Shown: in pieces, positions 54,830 to 63,068 of the stretch
How the letters are laid out: the number at the start of each line of letters is the position of its first letter
How positions within the stretch are numbered: the first letter of the stretch is position 1
DNA from: Galbibacter sp038433465
GTDB taxonomy: Bacteria; Bacteroidota; Bacteroidia; Flavobacteriales; Flavobacteriaceae
Direction of reading: 5' to 3'
Length of the DNA: 64,000 nucleotides
Assembly (NCBI RefSeq): GCF_038433465.1
Contig: NZ_JAESVF010000005.1
Coordinates: 1-64,000 of the forward strand
Translations under genes and position numbers: made by a program
Notes under the pieces: generated by a model
What the model was told of the DNA's origin: nothing
Database searches by the model: none
The model's input: the letters and a program-made list of their open reading frames with translations, nothing else

Positions 54830-55591
54830 GTGAAAATAGTTGTATCCCCAGCAAAGTCATTAGATTTTGATTCGAAATTGCCAACAGATAAATATACCGA
54901 GCCTGTTTTTTTAGCTGAAGCTGAAAAGTTAAATGCGGTGCTTCAGAAGAAATCGCCTAAGAATTTGTCAGAATTGATGAGTATTTCTGAAAAATTAGCC
55001 GATTTAAATTGGCAACGAAATCAGGAGTTTACAACACCTTTTACACCTCAAAATGCACGCCCAGCAGTATATGCGTTTAACGGAGATGTGTATACAGGTT
55101 TGGATGCTTATACAATTCCGAAGGAAAAGTTAGAAACACTACAAAGCACATTGCGAATTTTAAGCGGATTGTACGGCGTGTTAAAACCATTAGATTTAAT
55201 GCAACCATACCGTTTGGAAATGGGTACAAAACTTCCTGTTGGAAAGCAGAAAAATCTATACGAATTCTGGAAAGAAAAAATAACAGCTCAATTAAATAAT
55301 GAGCTTTCTGACGACGAACTTTTTGTCAATTTAGCCAGTAACGAATATTTTGGCGCAGTAGACGATAAAGCATTGAAAGTTCCTGTAATTACCCCTGTTT
55401 TTAAAGATTGGAAGAACGATAAACTTAAAATTATCAGTTTCTTTGCTAAGAAAGCACGTGGGTCTATGGTGCGATATATTATTGATACCAATGCGCAAAC
55501 CATTGAAGACTTAAAAGGGTTTAACTACGACGGATATTCATTTAGCGAAGAATACACCAAAAAGAAAAACGAATTGGTTTTTGTACGTTAA
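54830..55591 (+). CDS. yaaA: Peroxide stress protein YaaA
   Basis: The 253-residue DUF328 protein starts with GTG and the family N terminus MKIVVSPAKSLDF. Further conserved parts: ALYAFNGDVYTGLDA-like AVYAFNGDVYTGLDAY, LRILSGLYGVLKPLD, PYRLEMGTKL, LASNEYF and FFAKKARGSMVRYII. YaaA limits intracellular iron damage under H2O2 stress in E. coli and binds DNA. Length is standard. Confidence 0.94.
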   Translation: MKIVVSPAKSLDFDSKLPTDKYTEPVFLAEAEKLNAVLQKKSPKNLSELMSISEKLADLNWQRNQEFTTPFTPQNARPAVYAFNGDVYTGLDAYTIPKEKLETLQSTLRILSGLYGVLKPLDLMQPYRLEMGTKLPVGKQKNLYEFWKEKITAQLNNELSDDELFVNLASNEYFGAVDDKALKVPVITPVFKDWKNDKLKIISFFAKKARGSMVRYIIDTNAQTIEDLKGFNYDGYSFSEEYTKKKNELVFVR

Positions 55592-55613
55592 TTTTATCTA
55601 ACTATAATTTTTA

Positions 55614-55683
55614 GCGTCATTCTGAACTTGTTTCAGAATTTCATACAGCATTATGCGACCCTGAATTGAATTCAGGGTGACGA
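55614..55683 (+). repeat. 70-bp double-hairpin (REP-like) element
   Basis: Outer CGTCA / TGACG encloses two hairpins: ATTCTGAA...TTCAGAAT (55619-55639) and a perfect CCCTGAATT-G-AATTCAGGG (55659-55677). No coding potential. It resembles widespread flavobacterial intergenic palindromes, from memory only. Confidence 0.65.
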
Positions 55684-55714
55684 ATTATTATGGCTAGTGT
55701 AATTTTTATTGAGA

Positions 55715-55890
55715 ATCGACCTTTTGAAAAAGTATTGAAAATCAAGGAGGCAGTGTGGACTAATAGATTAAAAGCTGTTTGAGCGAAGCGAGTTCTTTTA
55801 ATCTGTGGAGGATGGTTCCGTAGATTTTCTCATGCTTTTTAAATCAGTCTTGACTTTTTTGTTTCGTTTTTGTGTCAAGACAAAAATGAA
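55715..55890 (+). repeat. ~175-bp structured dispersed repeat, copy B
   Basis: Same element and orientation as 28981-29158. The inner stem reads AGATTAAAAG / CTTTTAATCT here against AGATAAAAAG / CTTTTTATCT there, so one pair is T-A in one copy and A-T in the other. The terminal block from TTTTTAAATCAGTCTTGAC onward is identical for about 50 bp. Confidence 0.85.
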
Positions 55891-55955
55891 AAGAATATTA
55901 ATTATGTAGCTTTTAGTAAATAGTATATTATAAAGTAAGCTGCTAATGTAAACTA

Positions 55956-56084
55956 CTATTTTTTCGTATCCACACTAATTCGTTCTTCAATAGGAGGTTG
56001 TTTTTTAATTTTCCGACGACGTTTTACGCCATAACTCCCTCTGTTGATTTTACCACGTTTTGATTTTTTATCTCCTTTTCCCAT
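55956..56084 (-). CDS. 30S ribosomal protein THX family
   Basis: A 42-residue, extremely basic protein starting MGKGDKKSKRGKINRGSYGV followed by KRRRKIKK. This matches the short Thx/S31 family that stabilises the 30S head in Thermus and is common in Bacteroidota. The gene is too short for usual ORF cut-offs. It is on the minus strand, divergent from the UDG-fold gene. Confidence 0.85.
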   Translation of the reverse strand: MGKGDKKSKRGKINRGSYGVKRRRKIKKQPPIEERISVDTKK

Positions 56085-56142
56085 ATCAATTTCATTTTGT
56101 ATTTTCCTAAAGTTACTTAATTTGTTAGACTAAATCAAGTTT

Positions 56143-56799
56143 ATGTTTTTACATCGGCATCCGTATGCGCCATATATTCCTGCAAATGCAACTAAATTAA
56201 TTGTTGGCACTTTACCGCCGCCGAGATTTTCTGTAAACGAACTAAAGGAAGACGATGTTAATTTTTCCTACGGAAGTAGAGATGGCTATTTATGGTCAAT
56301 TTTAGATAGAATTTTCAGTTTAAATCTTACCTATAAAAATACAGAAGAAGCTGTTACACAACGAAAGTTATTTTTAGCTTCCTACGGAATTGGAATTTGC
56401 GACATTGTTGCTTCCGCAGAAAGAGAAACAATTGATGCTTCCGACTTAGGAATGAAGAATATAAAATGTCGTGATATGTTTGCTTATTTGCATGAAAATC
56501 CTTCCGTAGCTACACTACTTTTTATGGGAGGAAATAGTAAAAACGGACCTGAATATCTTTTCAGAAAACAATTAAAAAGTAAGGGGTTAATGTTTGAAGT
56601 AATTTCTTCTGAAGTACCAAGAGTACATCAGTTTACATTTGAAGGACGTGCGATAAAAACTGTGTCCTTAACTGCGCCATCTGGAGCTGCGAATAGAGCA
56701 GTAGGGGCGCTTGCAGACTATAAAAATTTAAAAAAGAAACACCCTAACCTCAATACAATTGATTTTAGGGTGCTTCAGTATATTAATTATTTTGTGTGA
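56143..56799 (+). CDS. Uracil-DNA glycosylase superfamily protein
   Basis: The 218-residue protein has LIVGTLPPPRFS near the start, which matches the GxxPG-like catalytic loop of family 4/MUG-type glycosylases, then SYGSRDGYLWSILDRIF, GIGICDIVASAERE and a C-terminal SLTAPSGAANRAVG in place of the usual HPS(P) loop. The altered loops mean that uracil excision is not assured. It may act on another damaged base or be a non-enzymatic relative. Confidence 0.75.
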   Translation: MFLHRHPYAPYIPANATKLIVGTLPPPRFSVNELKEDDVNFSYGSRDGYLWSILDRIFSLNLTYKNTEEAVTQRKLFLASYGIGICDIVASAERETIDASDLGMKNIKCRDMFAYLHENPSVATLLFMGGNSKNGPEYLFRKQLKSKGLMFEVISSEVPRVHQFTFEGRAIKTVSLTAPSGAANRAVGALADYKNLKKKHPNLNTIDFRVLQYINYFV

Positions 56800-56808
56800 T
56801 ATTGATTA

Positions 56809-56949
56809 CTATTTTTTATTCTGCTGATTTTTTATTGTTTCTTCATCAATATCAAACTTATTCGTGTTAATATTCCTATTCCCAGTTGGGTTGGTAGGAT
56901 TTGTTTGCTCATGCTTTCTTTTCCACTTTTTATCTTTTATTGTACTCAT
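56809..56949 (-). CDS. Possible small hydrophilic protein
   Basis: A 46-residue frame, MSTIKDKKWKRKHEQ to NQQNKK, Lys/Asn-rich with no hydrophobic stretch. It converges on the UDG-fold gene with a 9-bp gap. I do not recognise it; the ATG, stop and skewed composition make it plausible but not certain. Confidence 0.45.
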   Translation of the reverse strand: MSTIKDKKWKRKHEQTNPTNPTGNRNINTNKFDIDEETIKNQQNKK

Positions 56950-57049
56950 AATTTATTGGTTTTTTGATTTAATTCAATATAAGAAATACAATAAAAAATT
57001 GTTCATAAAGGTATTTTAAAATTATGTTAATGGTTTAGCATTTAGCGAG

Positions 57050-58648
57050 TTAGTGCATTGCTGATGCATCAACTTTTCCGCTTCCTTTTTTAATCATCAA
57101 TACAAAAGGTACACAGAGTAAAAACAGAATTCCGAGGTATAAGAAAATGTCCATATACGAGAGTACTGTACTTTGCAGTGTGATGCTTCCTTCCATAAGT
57201 TGATATGCTTTGTTTAAGGATTCGTTTACGCTAAAACCTTTCGACATAAACATTTGCTGATATGCTTGTAAACGTTGCTGTACTTCAAAATCAACTTTCG
57301 ATAAGTTTGGTAATAAGTTTACACGGTGTTGCTGACTCAATCTAGCTACAAAAGTGGTAATTATGGCAATTCCGAAGGAACCTCCTAATTGGCGCATCAT
57401 TCCTGTAAATGCAGCTCCTTCTCCAATGTCCTTTCCTCTTAAAGTTGATAAAGAAAGTGTTGTAATAGGTACGAATAAGAGTCCTAAACCAAATCCACGC
57501 GCTACTAAAGGCCAAAACATATGTTCGGTACCTGTGTCGGGTGTCATCACCGAATACATCCAATAACTATAAATAAAGAAGATTCCGAAACCGATGGCTG
57601 CTAAATATTTCTGTGGAACGCCACGCTCTAATAATTTTCCGATAATTGGCATCATGAGTGCAGTGGTAACTGAACTCGGCACTAGTAATAGTCCTGCATC
57701 AGTAGCTGTCCACCCTAAAATAGACTGTGTGTAAATCGGAATTACGAATGTAGAACCATAGAGTCCAAACCCGAGAATAAAGGTTAAAATGGTACCAATT
57801 CTCAAGTTGTAATCTTTCAATACTCTTAGGTTTACCACAGGGTGTTCGTACACGAGTTCTCTCCAAATAAAGAGCAGTAATCCTAAAACTGAAACTACAC
57901 TTAAAATAACAATGGTTTTATCTGCAAACCAGTCGTCTTGCTGTCCGTGTTCTAAAATGTATTGTAGCGAACCAATAAAAGCTGCGAGTAATCCAATTCC
58001 CCACCAATCTACCTGACTGGCTTTTAATTTTTCGCCGTACTTTGGACTCTTAATATAAAGAATGGTTAAAAAAGTAGCGATAATTCCGATAGGCACATTG
58101 ATATAAAAAATATACGGCCATGAGTAATTATCTACTAAATACCCTCCAAGCGGAGGTCCTAAAGTAGGTCCTACAATAACTCCCATTCCATAAATAGCTT
58201 GCGCCATACCTCTTTTGGCAACAGGATATGTTTCTGTAATAATAGTTTGAGCGGTAACCAAAAGAGCACCACCACCCATACCTTGAATAAATCTAAACGC
58301 AACCAACTCCCATAAATTTGTGGCATTTCCACATAAAAAGGAAGAAATGGTAAATATCATGATGGAAGCTGCAAAATAATTTCGTCGTCCGAATTGTTTT
58401 GACAACCAGCTCGTCATCGGAATAATAATTACGTTTGCAATTGCATAGGCAGTAATTACCCATGCAATATCTGTGAGGGAAGCTCCTAAGCTTCCTCTCA
58501 TATCGTTTAAAGCAACGTTAACAATAGTTGTATCTACAATTTCTAGCAGGGCACATAAAATAGCCGTAATGGTAATTATGACTCTGGTGAAACCGTATTC
58601 AACTAAACTGTCTTCGTCTTGTGCTTGAACTTGTGCTGTTTCTGCCAT
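57050..58648 (-). CDS. DHA2 family MFS multidrug efflux permease (EmrB/QacA type)
   Basis: The 532-residue protein has 14 membrane segments. Family motifs: LDxTIVNVAL-like VDTTIVNVALNDM in the first helix, WLSKQFGRRNYF (motif A) and GMGGGALLVTAQTIITETYPVAKRGMAQAI with motif C GPTLGPPLGGYL. With the HlyD adaptor and TolC-type channel encoded just before it, it should form a tripartite pump that expels drugs across both membranes. It starts 3 bp after the HlyD gene. Confidence 0.93.
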   Translation of the reverse strand: MAETAQVQAQDEDSLVEYGFTRVIITITAILCALLEIVDTTIVNVALNDMRGSLGASLTDIAWVITAYAIANVIIIPMTSWLSKQFGRRNYFAASIMIFTISSFLCGNATNLWELVAFRFIQGMGGGALLVTAQTIITETYPVAKRGMAQAIYGMGVIVGPTLGPPLGGYLVDNYSWPYIFYINVPIGIIATFLTILYIKSPKYGEKLKASQVDWWGIGLLAAFIGSLQYILEHGQQDDWFADKTIVILSVVSVLGLLLFIWRELVYEHPVVNLRVLKDYNLRIGTILTFILGFGLYGSTFVIPIYTQSILGWTATDAGLLLVPSSVTTALMMPIIGKLLERGVPQKYLAAIGFGIFFIYSYWMYSVMTPDTGTEHMFWPLVARGFGLGLLFVPITTLSLSTLRGKDIGEGAAFTGMMRQLGGSFGIAIITTFVARLSQQHRVNLLPNLSKVDFEVQQRLQAYQQMFMSKGFSVNESLNKAYQLMEGSITLQSTVLSYMDIFLYLGILFLLCVPFVLMIKKGSGKVDASAMH

Positions 58649-58651
58649 AAT

Positions 58652-59734
58652 TTATTTTAAATGTACATCTACCAAAACATTCATTCCAGAACGAAGTTTT
58701 GCTAGTTTTTCTGCATCATTTTCATTGGTGAAATCAATTTTTACAGGAAGACGCTGAATAGTTTTTACGAAGTTACCAGAAGCATTGTCTGGAGGAAGTA
58801 ACGAAAATTTTGCTCCTGTTGCTGGTGAAAATGCAGTGATTTTTGCTTCAAAAACATCATCTGGATACGCATCAACTTCAATAGTTACACGCTGTCCAAT
58901 TGTCATTTTTTCTAACTGTGTTTCTTTAAAGTTTGCAACTACCCATTTGTTATTTGTGTTTACTAGGTAAAATAATGATTGTCCTGGTTGTACAAATTGT
59001 CCTTCTTGTAAATCTACATTAGATAATTGTCCGTCGATTGGCGCAGTAACATAGGTATAACTTAAATTTAGTTTCGCAGCCTCCAATTGCGCTTGCGCAC
59101 TTTTTACATTTGCTTCGGCAACTGCTACTTGTTTTTCTGAAATTTCGGTTTGAGACACCGCAGCGTTACGTTGACTAGCACTAGCTTTTTGCTGACTTTT
59201 AAGTACTTCTAATTGTTTCTCTGCAGCTTGCTTTGCGGCTAAAGCCTCTTCGTATTGTTGCGCTGTTATCGATTGATTTTTATAAAGATTTTCGTAACGC
59301 TTAAAATCGTTTTCGGCTCTCCATAATGTAATTTTTGCAGTTTCTAAATTCCCTGCTGCCGAGTTTACTTGTGCATCTGAAGTTGCTACATGTGCTTGGT
59401 ACGAACCAATACTTGTTTTAGCTACGATAAGTTGACTTTCAGCGGCAACTAATGCTGCTTTTGCTTGCTCTAAATGTACTAAATAATCTTGCTGATCAAT
59501 CGTAAATAAAGTATCTCCTTTTTGTACTTTGGCATTATCACTTACATATACTTTTTTTACATATCCGCCTACGTGTGGGATAATTGGGTTCATGTTTGCT
59601 TCTATTTGAGCATCATCTGTTTCTTCATGCGATAATGAATGCACAAACTTTACAACACCATAAATAATTCCGATAATTATTAATGAACCAATGATAATGG
59701 TGAATTTCTTATTTGTTTTTTTCTTTTGTTCCAT
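58652..59734 (-). CDS. HlyD/EmrA family membrane fusion protein
   Basis: The 360-residue periplasmic adaptor has one N-terminal membrane anchor (~10-29), a lipoyl half-motif (IPHVGGYVKKVYVSDNAKVQKGD), a long Ala/Gln-rich coiled-coil hairpin (~75-205) and the second lipoyl/beta-barrel part (VTAPIDGQLSNVDLQEGQFVQPG). This is the EmrA plan. It is the third gene of the efflux operon. Confidence 0.93.
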   Translation of the reverse strand: MEQKKKTNKKFTIIIGSLIIIGIIYGVVKFVHSLSHEETDDAQIEANMNPIIPHVGGYVKKVYVSDNAKVQKGDTLFTIDQQDYLVHLEQAKAALVAAESQLIVAKTSIGSYQAHVATSDAQVNSAAGNLETAKITLWRAENDFKRYENLYKNQSITAQQYEEALAAKQAAEKQLEVLKSQQKASASQRNAAVSQTEISEKQVAVAEANVKSAQAQLEAAKLNLSYTYVTAPIDGQLSNVDLQEGQFVQPGQSLFYLVNTNNKWVVANFKETQLEKMTIGQRVTIEVDAYPDDVFEAKITAFSPATGAKFSLLPPDNASGNFVKTIQRLPVKIDFTNENDAEKLAKLRSGMNVLVDVHLK

Positions 59735-59791
59735 GTTGTTATATACTAGTCGATTATTTCGCTTTTGTTTAAAAATTAAGGCCTACTATAA

Positions 59792-61090
59792 TTAGTTTAC
59801 CTCTGTGTTTATTTGTCCGTGAGCATTTAAAAGCTCGTAGTATTTTTTCACGATATCTGCTTTTGAATAAGCTAAATTAATTTTAGCTTGTAATTGGTCA
59901 ATATCGGCTTCTAATAAATCATTGGTATCTACCAAACCATTGTCATATTTATCCTTTACGATACGGTAATTTTCGGTAGCTTGTTCTTCCGATTTTAGGT
60001 AAACATCATATTTTTTATTGGCTAAATTGTATTCTTGATTGGCATTTTCTACTTCAACCATAATTTTGTCTTGAACCATGTCTATGGTGTGTTGTAATTC
60101 TTCAGCTTGACTTTTAGCAACTTTTACTTCGTTATGAGCTTTAAAAATATCAGCTAAGTTGTATGATACACCAACGCCAAAGTTCATTGCGTCTGTAACG
60201 GTAAGTACATTTTTAACATCCATCGCAACATATCCGCCTAACAAAGCAATGCTAGGATAGTATTTACTTTGTGCGATTTTTATGTTGTTTTTGGCAGCTT
60301 CTTTTCTGTATAACAGCGCTTGTAAATCGCTTCTTTGGATGCTGTCGTTTTCTTCGTTTATTAATGTTAGCTGAAAATTATCATCGTTGATAGCAATTTT
60401 AGTATCAGCAGGCATTTTTAGTGTGGTTACTAAACTGTAGTTTAAAATGTTTTCATTTTTTTTAGCCTCTTCTAAACTGACCTCAATATTCGACTCCTGA
60501 AGCTGTGCCTTTAACAAATCATTCTTTGCTAAGAGTCCGTTTTCCATCATCGCCGAAAAATCTTTTACACGCTGTTGAGCGCTTTTTAAATTTTCAGAAA
60601 TCAACTCCACTGTTTTATGTGCTTTGTAGAGATTTACATATGCTGAAACTGTTTGTAAAGCAATATTTTCTTTTTCGCTTTTTGCATCAAGTGTAGCCGC
60701 TTCGTAATTGTTTTTACTCGCCTTTACTAAGTTGTTAAGCTTAAAACCCGAAAATAAGGGTAGAGAAGCTGTAGCTTGTCCAAACATCACACTACTAATG
60801 TCGGGTTCAGTACCAGAACCATCAGAACCTGTGTCTAATTTAATATCGGCATTAACTTTTGTAAGGTGTTGGTATTGCCCAGCTATTTTTACATCTGGAT
60901 AGCGTTTTCCTTTGGCTACTTTAACCTCGTAACCCGCTGTGTTTACTTTGGTATCTGCAATTTTCGATTCGTCGCTGTTTAGTAAGGCCAAATTGATGGC
61001 TTCTTCTAAAGTAAGCGAAGTTTCTTGTGCTTGCATGTTTTTAATGCCTAAAAAACCTAATAGGCATATCAAAATGAATTTATACTTCAT
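59792..61090 (-). CDS. TolC family outer-membrane channel
   Basis: The 432-residue protein has a signal peptide ending GIKNMQAQ. Two outer-membrane-efflux repeats follow with long alpha-helical hairpins (LTLEEAINLALLNS, VKVAKGKRYPDVKIAGQY; later AAKNNIKIAQSKYYPSIALLGGY). Its start overlaps the TetR gene by 11 nt, tying it to the regulator. Confidence 0.92.
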   Translation of the reverse strand: MKYKFILICLLGFLGIKNMQAQETSLTLEEAINLALLNSDESKIADTKVNTAGYEVKVAKGKRYPDVKIAGQYQHLTKVNADIKLDTGSDGSGTEPDISSVMFGQATASLPLFSGFKLNNLVKASKNNYEAATLDAKSEKENIALQTVSAYVNLYKAHKTVELISENLKSAQQRVKDFSAMMENGLLAKNDLLKAQLQESNIEVSLEEAKKNENILNYSLVTTLKMPADTKIAINDDNFQLTLINEENDSIQRSDLQALLYRKEAAKNNIKIAQSKYYPSIALLGGYVAMDVKNVLTVTDAMNFGVGVSYNLADIFKAHNEVKVAKSQAEELQHTIDMVQDKIMVEVENANQEYNLANKKYDVYLKSEEQATENYRIVKDKYDNGLVDTNDLLEADIDQLQAKINLAYSKADIVKKYYELLNAHGQINTEVN

Positions 61091-61700
61091 ATGTTAAAAG
61101 TGCTTTAATTGTTTGTTTAATATGTTCGGTAAGGGTGGTATGTACAAAATCGTCTAAAGAAATTTTCGGATTGATTTGATATGTTTCTTCGTACGATTTT
61201 TTGTTGTAATAGAAGTTGAAATAAGTTCCTAAAACCGTAGGGAAAATAAGAGGAATGTTTACTTTTTTGCTGAACACCCCCGCAGCTTGCCCATCTTTGA
61301 TGAACTTCTCGATAAGCTCGTAGTTTTTCCTTTTTGAATCTAAATAACTTTTAAAATCGATATGACGATTCTCGTTTGAATATTCAAAATGAATAATTTT
61401 ATATATACGTCTGCTTTTGTGAATACGTCTTACTAATAATGAAATTACATTGTCTACCTTCTCTAAATAATCTGTAGAAGTAGCCAACGCATTCTCCAAC
61501 TCAATCGTAAAGTTTGCAGTTTTAGATTTTAGTAGATGCTCTAGCAGTTTTTCTTTTGAACCGAAATAATACGAAATCATCGCGATATTTATATCTGCTT
61601 CCTTTGCAATAGCTCTAATGGAAGTGCCGTCATAACCATTTTCGGCAAACATCTTTTCTGCTACATCAAGTATTTTGATTTGTTTTTCGTTTAACTCCAT
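61080..61700 (-). CDS. TetR/AcrR family transcriptional regulator
   Basis: The 206-residue protein has an N-terminal helix-turn-helix (residues ~5-50; AEKMFAENGYDGTSIRAIAK, ISYYFGSKEKLLEHLL) and a helical ligand domain. The ATG at 61700 (MELNEKQIKIL) is chosen over one 9 codons upstream. As the first gene of the efflux operon, with tandem palindromes just upstream, it is likely an autorepressor that controls the whole pump and responds to a substrate. Confidence 0.93.
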   Translation of the reverse strand: MELNEKQIKILDVAEKMFAENGYDGTSIRAIAKEADINIAMISYYFGSKEKLLEHLLKSKTANFTIELENALATSTDYLEKVDNVISLLVRRIHKSRRIYKIIHFEYSNENRHIDFKSYLDSKRKNYELIEKFIKDGQAAGVFSKKVNIPLIFPTVLGTYFNFYYNKKSYEETYQINPKISLDDFVHTTLTEHIKQTIKALLTYEV

Positions 61701-61729
61701 AGTATGAATGTTAAAAATCCGAGGCAAAA

Positions 61730-61762
61730 TTAAACAAATGTTTAAATTAAACGATTGTTTAA
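61730..61762. promoter_or_regulatory. Tandem palindromic operator of the TetR-efflux operon
   Basis: Two 16-bp dyads with a 17-bp period: TTAAACAAATGTTTAA (61730-61745; 7-bp arms) and TTAAACGATTGTTTAA (61747-61762; 6-bp arms). They begin 30 bp upstream of the regulator ATG. The first overlaps a minus-strand TAATTTTG (-7-like) box at 61725-61732. Confidence 0.65.
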
Positions 61763-61873
61763 TTTTTATTTTAACATATAACGTTGTAGTATGGAAGTTG
61801 GATGTTAGAAGAAAGAAGATGGAAGCTAGAAGCTAGAAGTAATGGGTTAGAATTAAAAACTAAAAACACTCCT

Positions 61874-61945
61874 ATAATCCCCCTGCCTGCGGTAGGCAGG
61901 CTCAAGGGGATAATGAATTCCCCCTTTGAAGGGGGCTAGGGGGAT
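61874..61945. repeat. Palindromic repeat with nested CTGCCT...AGGCAG insert
   Basis: The outer element reads ATCCCCC...CAAGGGGATAATGAATTC, then CCCCCTTTGAAGGGGG and CTAGGGGGAT. A 7-bp-arm palindrome CCTGCCT-GCGGT-AGGCAGG (61882-61900) interrupts its left arm. The remaining sequence between 61763 and 62053 shows only AT-rich DNA and purine-rich near-repeats (GAAGCTAGAAGCTAGAAG). Confidence 0.65.
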
Positions 61946-62053
61946 GTAAAAAAAAGTTAAAAGTATGATAGTAGAAGTACGAAGTTACTTGCGAAACACA
62001 ACTTCTCTTTCAATATTCTTAGAATGTGATAAATTTAAATTCTCGACGTACAA

Positions 62054-62551
62054 TTATTTGTTTATCTCGGCAGTAGTAAACATAACTCTGAAAAGTTTAC
62101 AATAAACAATAACACTATGGTAAGATTCAATATTGAAATCGTCGGGGAGTTTATAGCTTTGATTTCCTATATTTCCTTTTAATTTACCAAGGCTTACATA
62201 TGGAGTGTTTTTAACAACTTTGGAGTCTGTAGGGTTTTGGTATTCAGATACCCAAAGTTTAAGATTAGGACCATTGGTAGCCTTAAAGTTGGTGAGTTGT
62301 AAAAAAATACCTTCCGAAGTTTTAATAATTTGAAAATCTCCAGAACCTTTATGCCGATTGTCAAAATCTTTAAAAGTACCATTTGCGAGTAAAGTAACAG
62401 TATCATCTTTTTGAATGCTTGTGAAATCGATAACGGGTTCGTCAACTGTATTGTTGTATAAAATAGGGCTAAATGCATAAATAGTAATGCCAAAAAACAT
62501 CAATCCGATAGGAGGTAGGAGGAAATACATCATTCGTTTTCTTTTACTCAT
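62054..62551 (-). CDS. DM13 domain membrane-anchored protein
   Basis: The 165-residue protein has an N-terminal membrane anchor (~10-28) and an extracytoplasmic DM13 domain (~58-162). Pieces typical of DM13 are GTFKDFDNRHKGSGDFQII, GPNLKLWVS and the late Cys in HSVIVYCKLFRVMFTTAEI. DM13 is proposed to carry redox or adhesive roles through that Cys; the role here is unknown. It is divergent from the broken ORF at 62566. Confidence 0.85.
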   Translation of the reverse strand: MSKRKRMMYFLLPPIGLMFFGITIYAFSPILYNNTVDEPVIDFTSIQKDDTVTLLANGTFKDFDNRHKGSGDFQIIKTSEGIFLQLTNFKATNGPNLKLWVSEYQNPTDSKVVKNTPYVSLGKLKGNIGNQSYKLPDDFNIESYHSVIVYCKLFRVMFTTAEINK

Positions 62552-62565
62552 GGTTAAGATTTATA

Positions 62566-62850
62566 ATGAATAAGATAGTAATTATTTTCTATATAATAGT
62601 TAGTTTTTTAAATCAATTTTGTATTTTAAATATTCAATACAGGGTGTTTGCTAAGGTTTTAAGTACAGAAGAAACCTCTAGTGAAAAAATGACAAGCCTT
62701 ATTGAACAATCAAAAGCTATCGAGGCGGATTTTTTTAAAGATATAAATACCTGATTAGAAAACGATGACACCAATAGAGCTATAATTGATTATCTAAAAG
62801 GTGAACTAAGGACTGTGTTTGCCCCAATTTTAATTAAAAATGCTGTTTGA
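62566..62850 (+). pseudogene. Broken ORF with in-frame TGA
   Basis: An ORF begins MNKIVIIFYIIVSFLNQF (membrane or signal segment) and runs 62 residues to a TGA at 62752. The same frame then continues for 31 codons (LENDDTNRAIIDYLKGEL to ILIKNAV) before a second TGA. The first TGA sits between DINT and LEND, where a Trp (TGG) would fit. It ends 10 bp before a REP palindrome. No family recognised. Confidence 0.5.
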
Positions 62851-62860
62851 GCCCCTGCTA

Positions 62861-62881
62861 GCACGAGCGTCACGCTCGTGC
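62861..62881. repeat. REP palindrome 1
   Basis: GCACGAGCG-TCA-CGCTCGTGC, 9-bp perfect arms, preceded by CCCCTGCTA as at REP 3. Confidence 0.85.
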
Positions 62882-62940
62882 CGAGTATGTATCAGAAAGA
62901 TATTATTAACGAGAAATAACAGAACAAAAAGACAAAACGA

Positions 62941-63042
62941 ATGAGCCGTAAGTATAAATTTCATAACAAAGAATCTATAGAATAAATATAGCAGTGCAAA
63001 AACTATGCAAATGATGAAAATATGCATTTAGGGATGCTGTAA
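62941..63042 (+). pseudogene. Collapsed REP-associated transposase (RAYT, Y1 type)
   Basis: Starts MSRKYKFHNKESIE then stop, matching the typical RAYT N terminus MSRKYKFHN. Two bases later TATAGCAGTGCAAAA encodes YSSAK, and with a one-base shift the sequence continues NYANDENMHLGML and a stop. This resembles the RAYT C-terminal WKYSSAxxY region. The central HUH and Tyr motifs are gone. Confidence 0.6.
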
Positions 63043-63044
63043 CG

Positions 63045-63067
63045 GGCACGAGTGTGACGCTCGCGCC
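63045..63067. repeat. REP palindrome 2
   Basis: GGCACGAGTG-TGA-CGCTCGCGCC, imperfect arms (one mismatch, one G-T). It lies 3 bp after the RAYT stop. Confidence 0.75.
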
Positions 63068-63068
63068 A

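Noticed and set aside
62752..62754. In-frame TGA as selenocysteine or as a reassigned Trp codon
   Set aside because: TGA is a normal stop elsewhere in the window (idi, the SprT-like gene); no selenocysteine-insertion hairpin is evident, and the surrounding region is clearly decaying.
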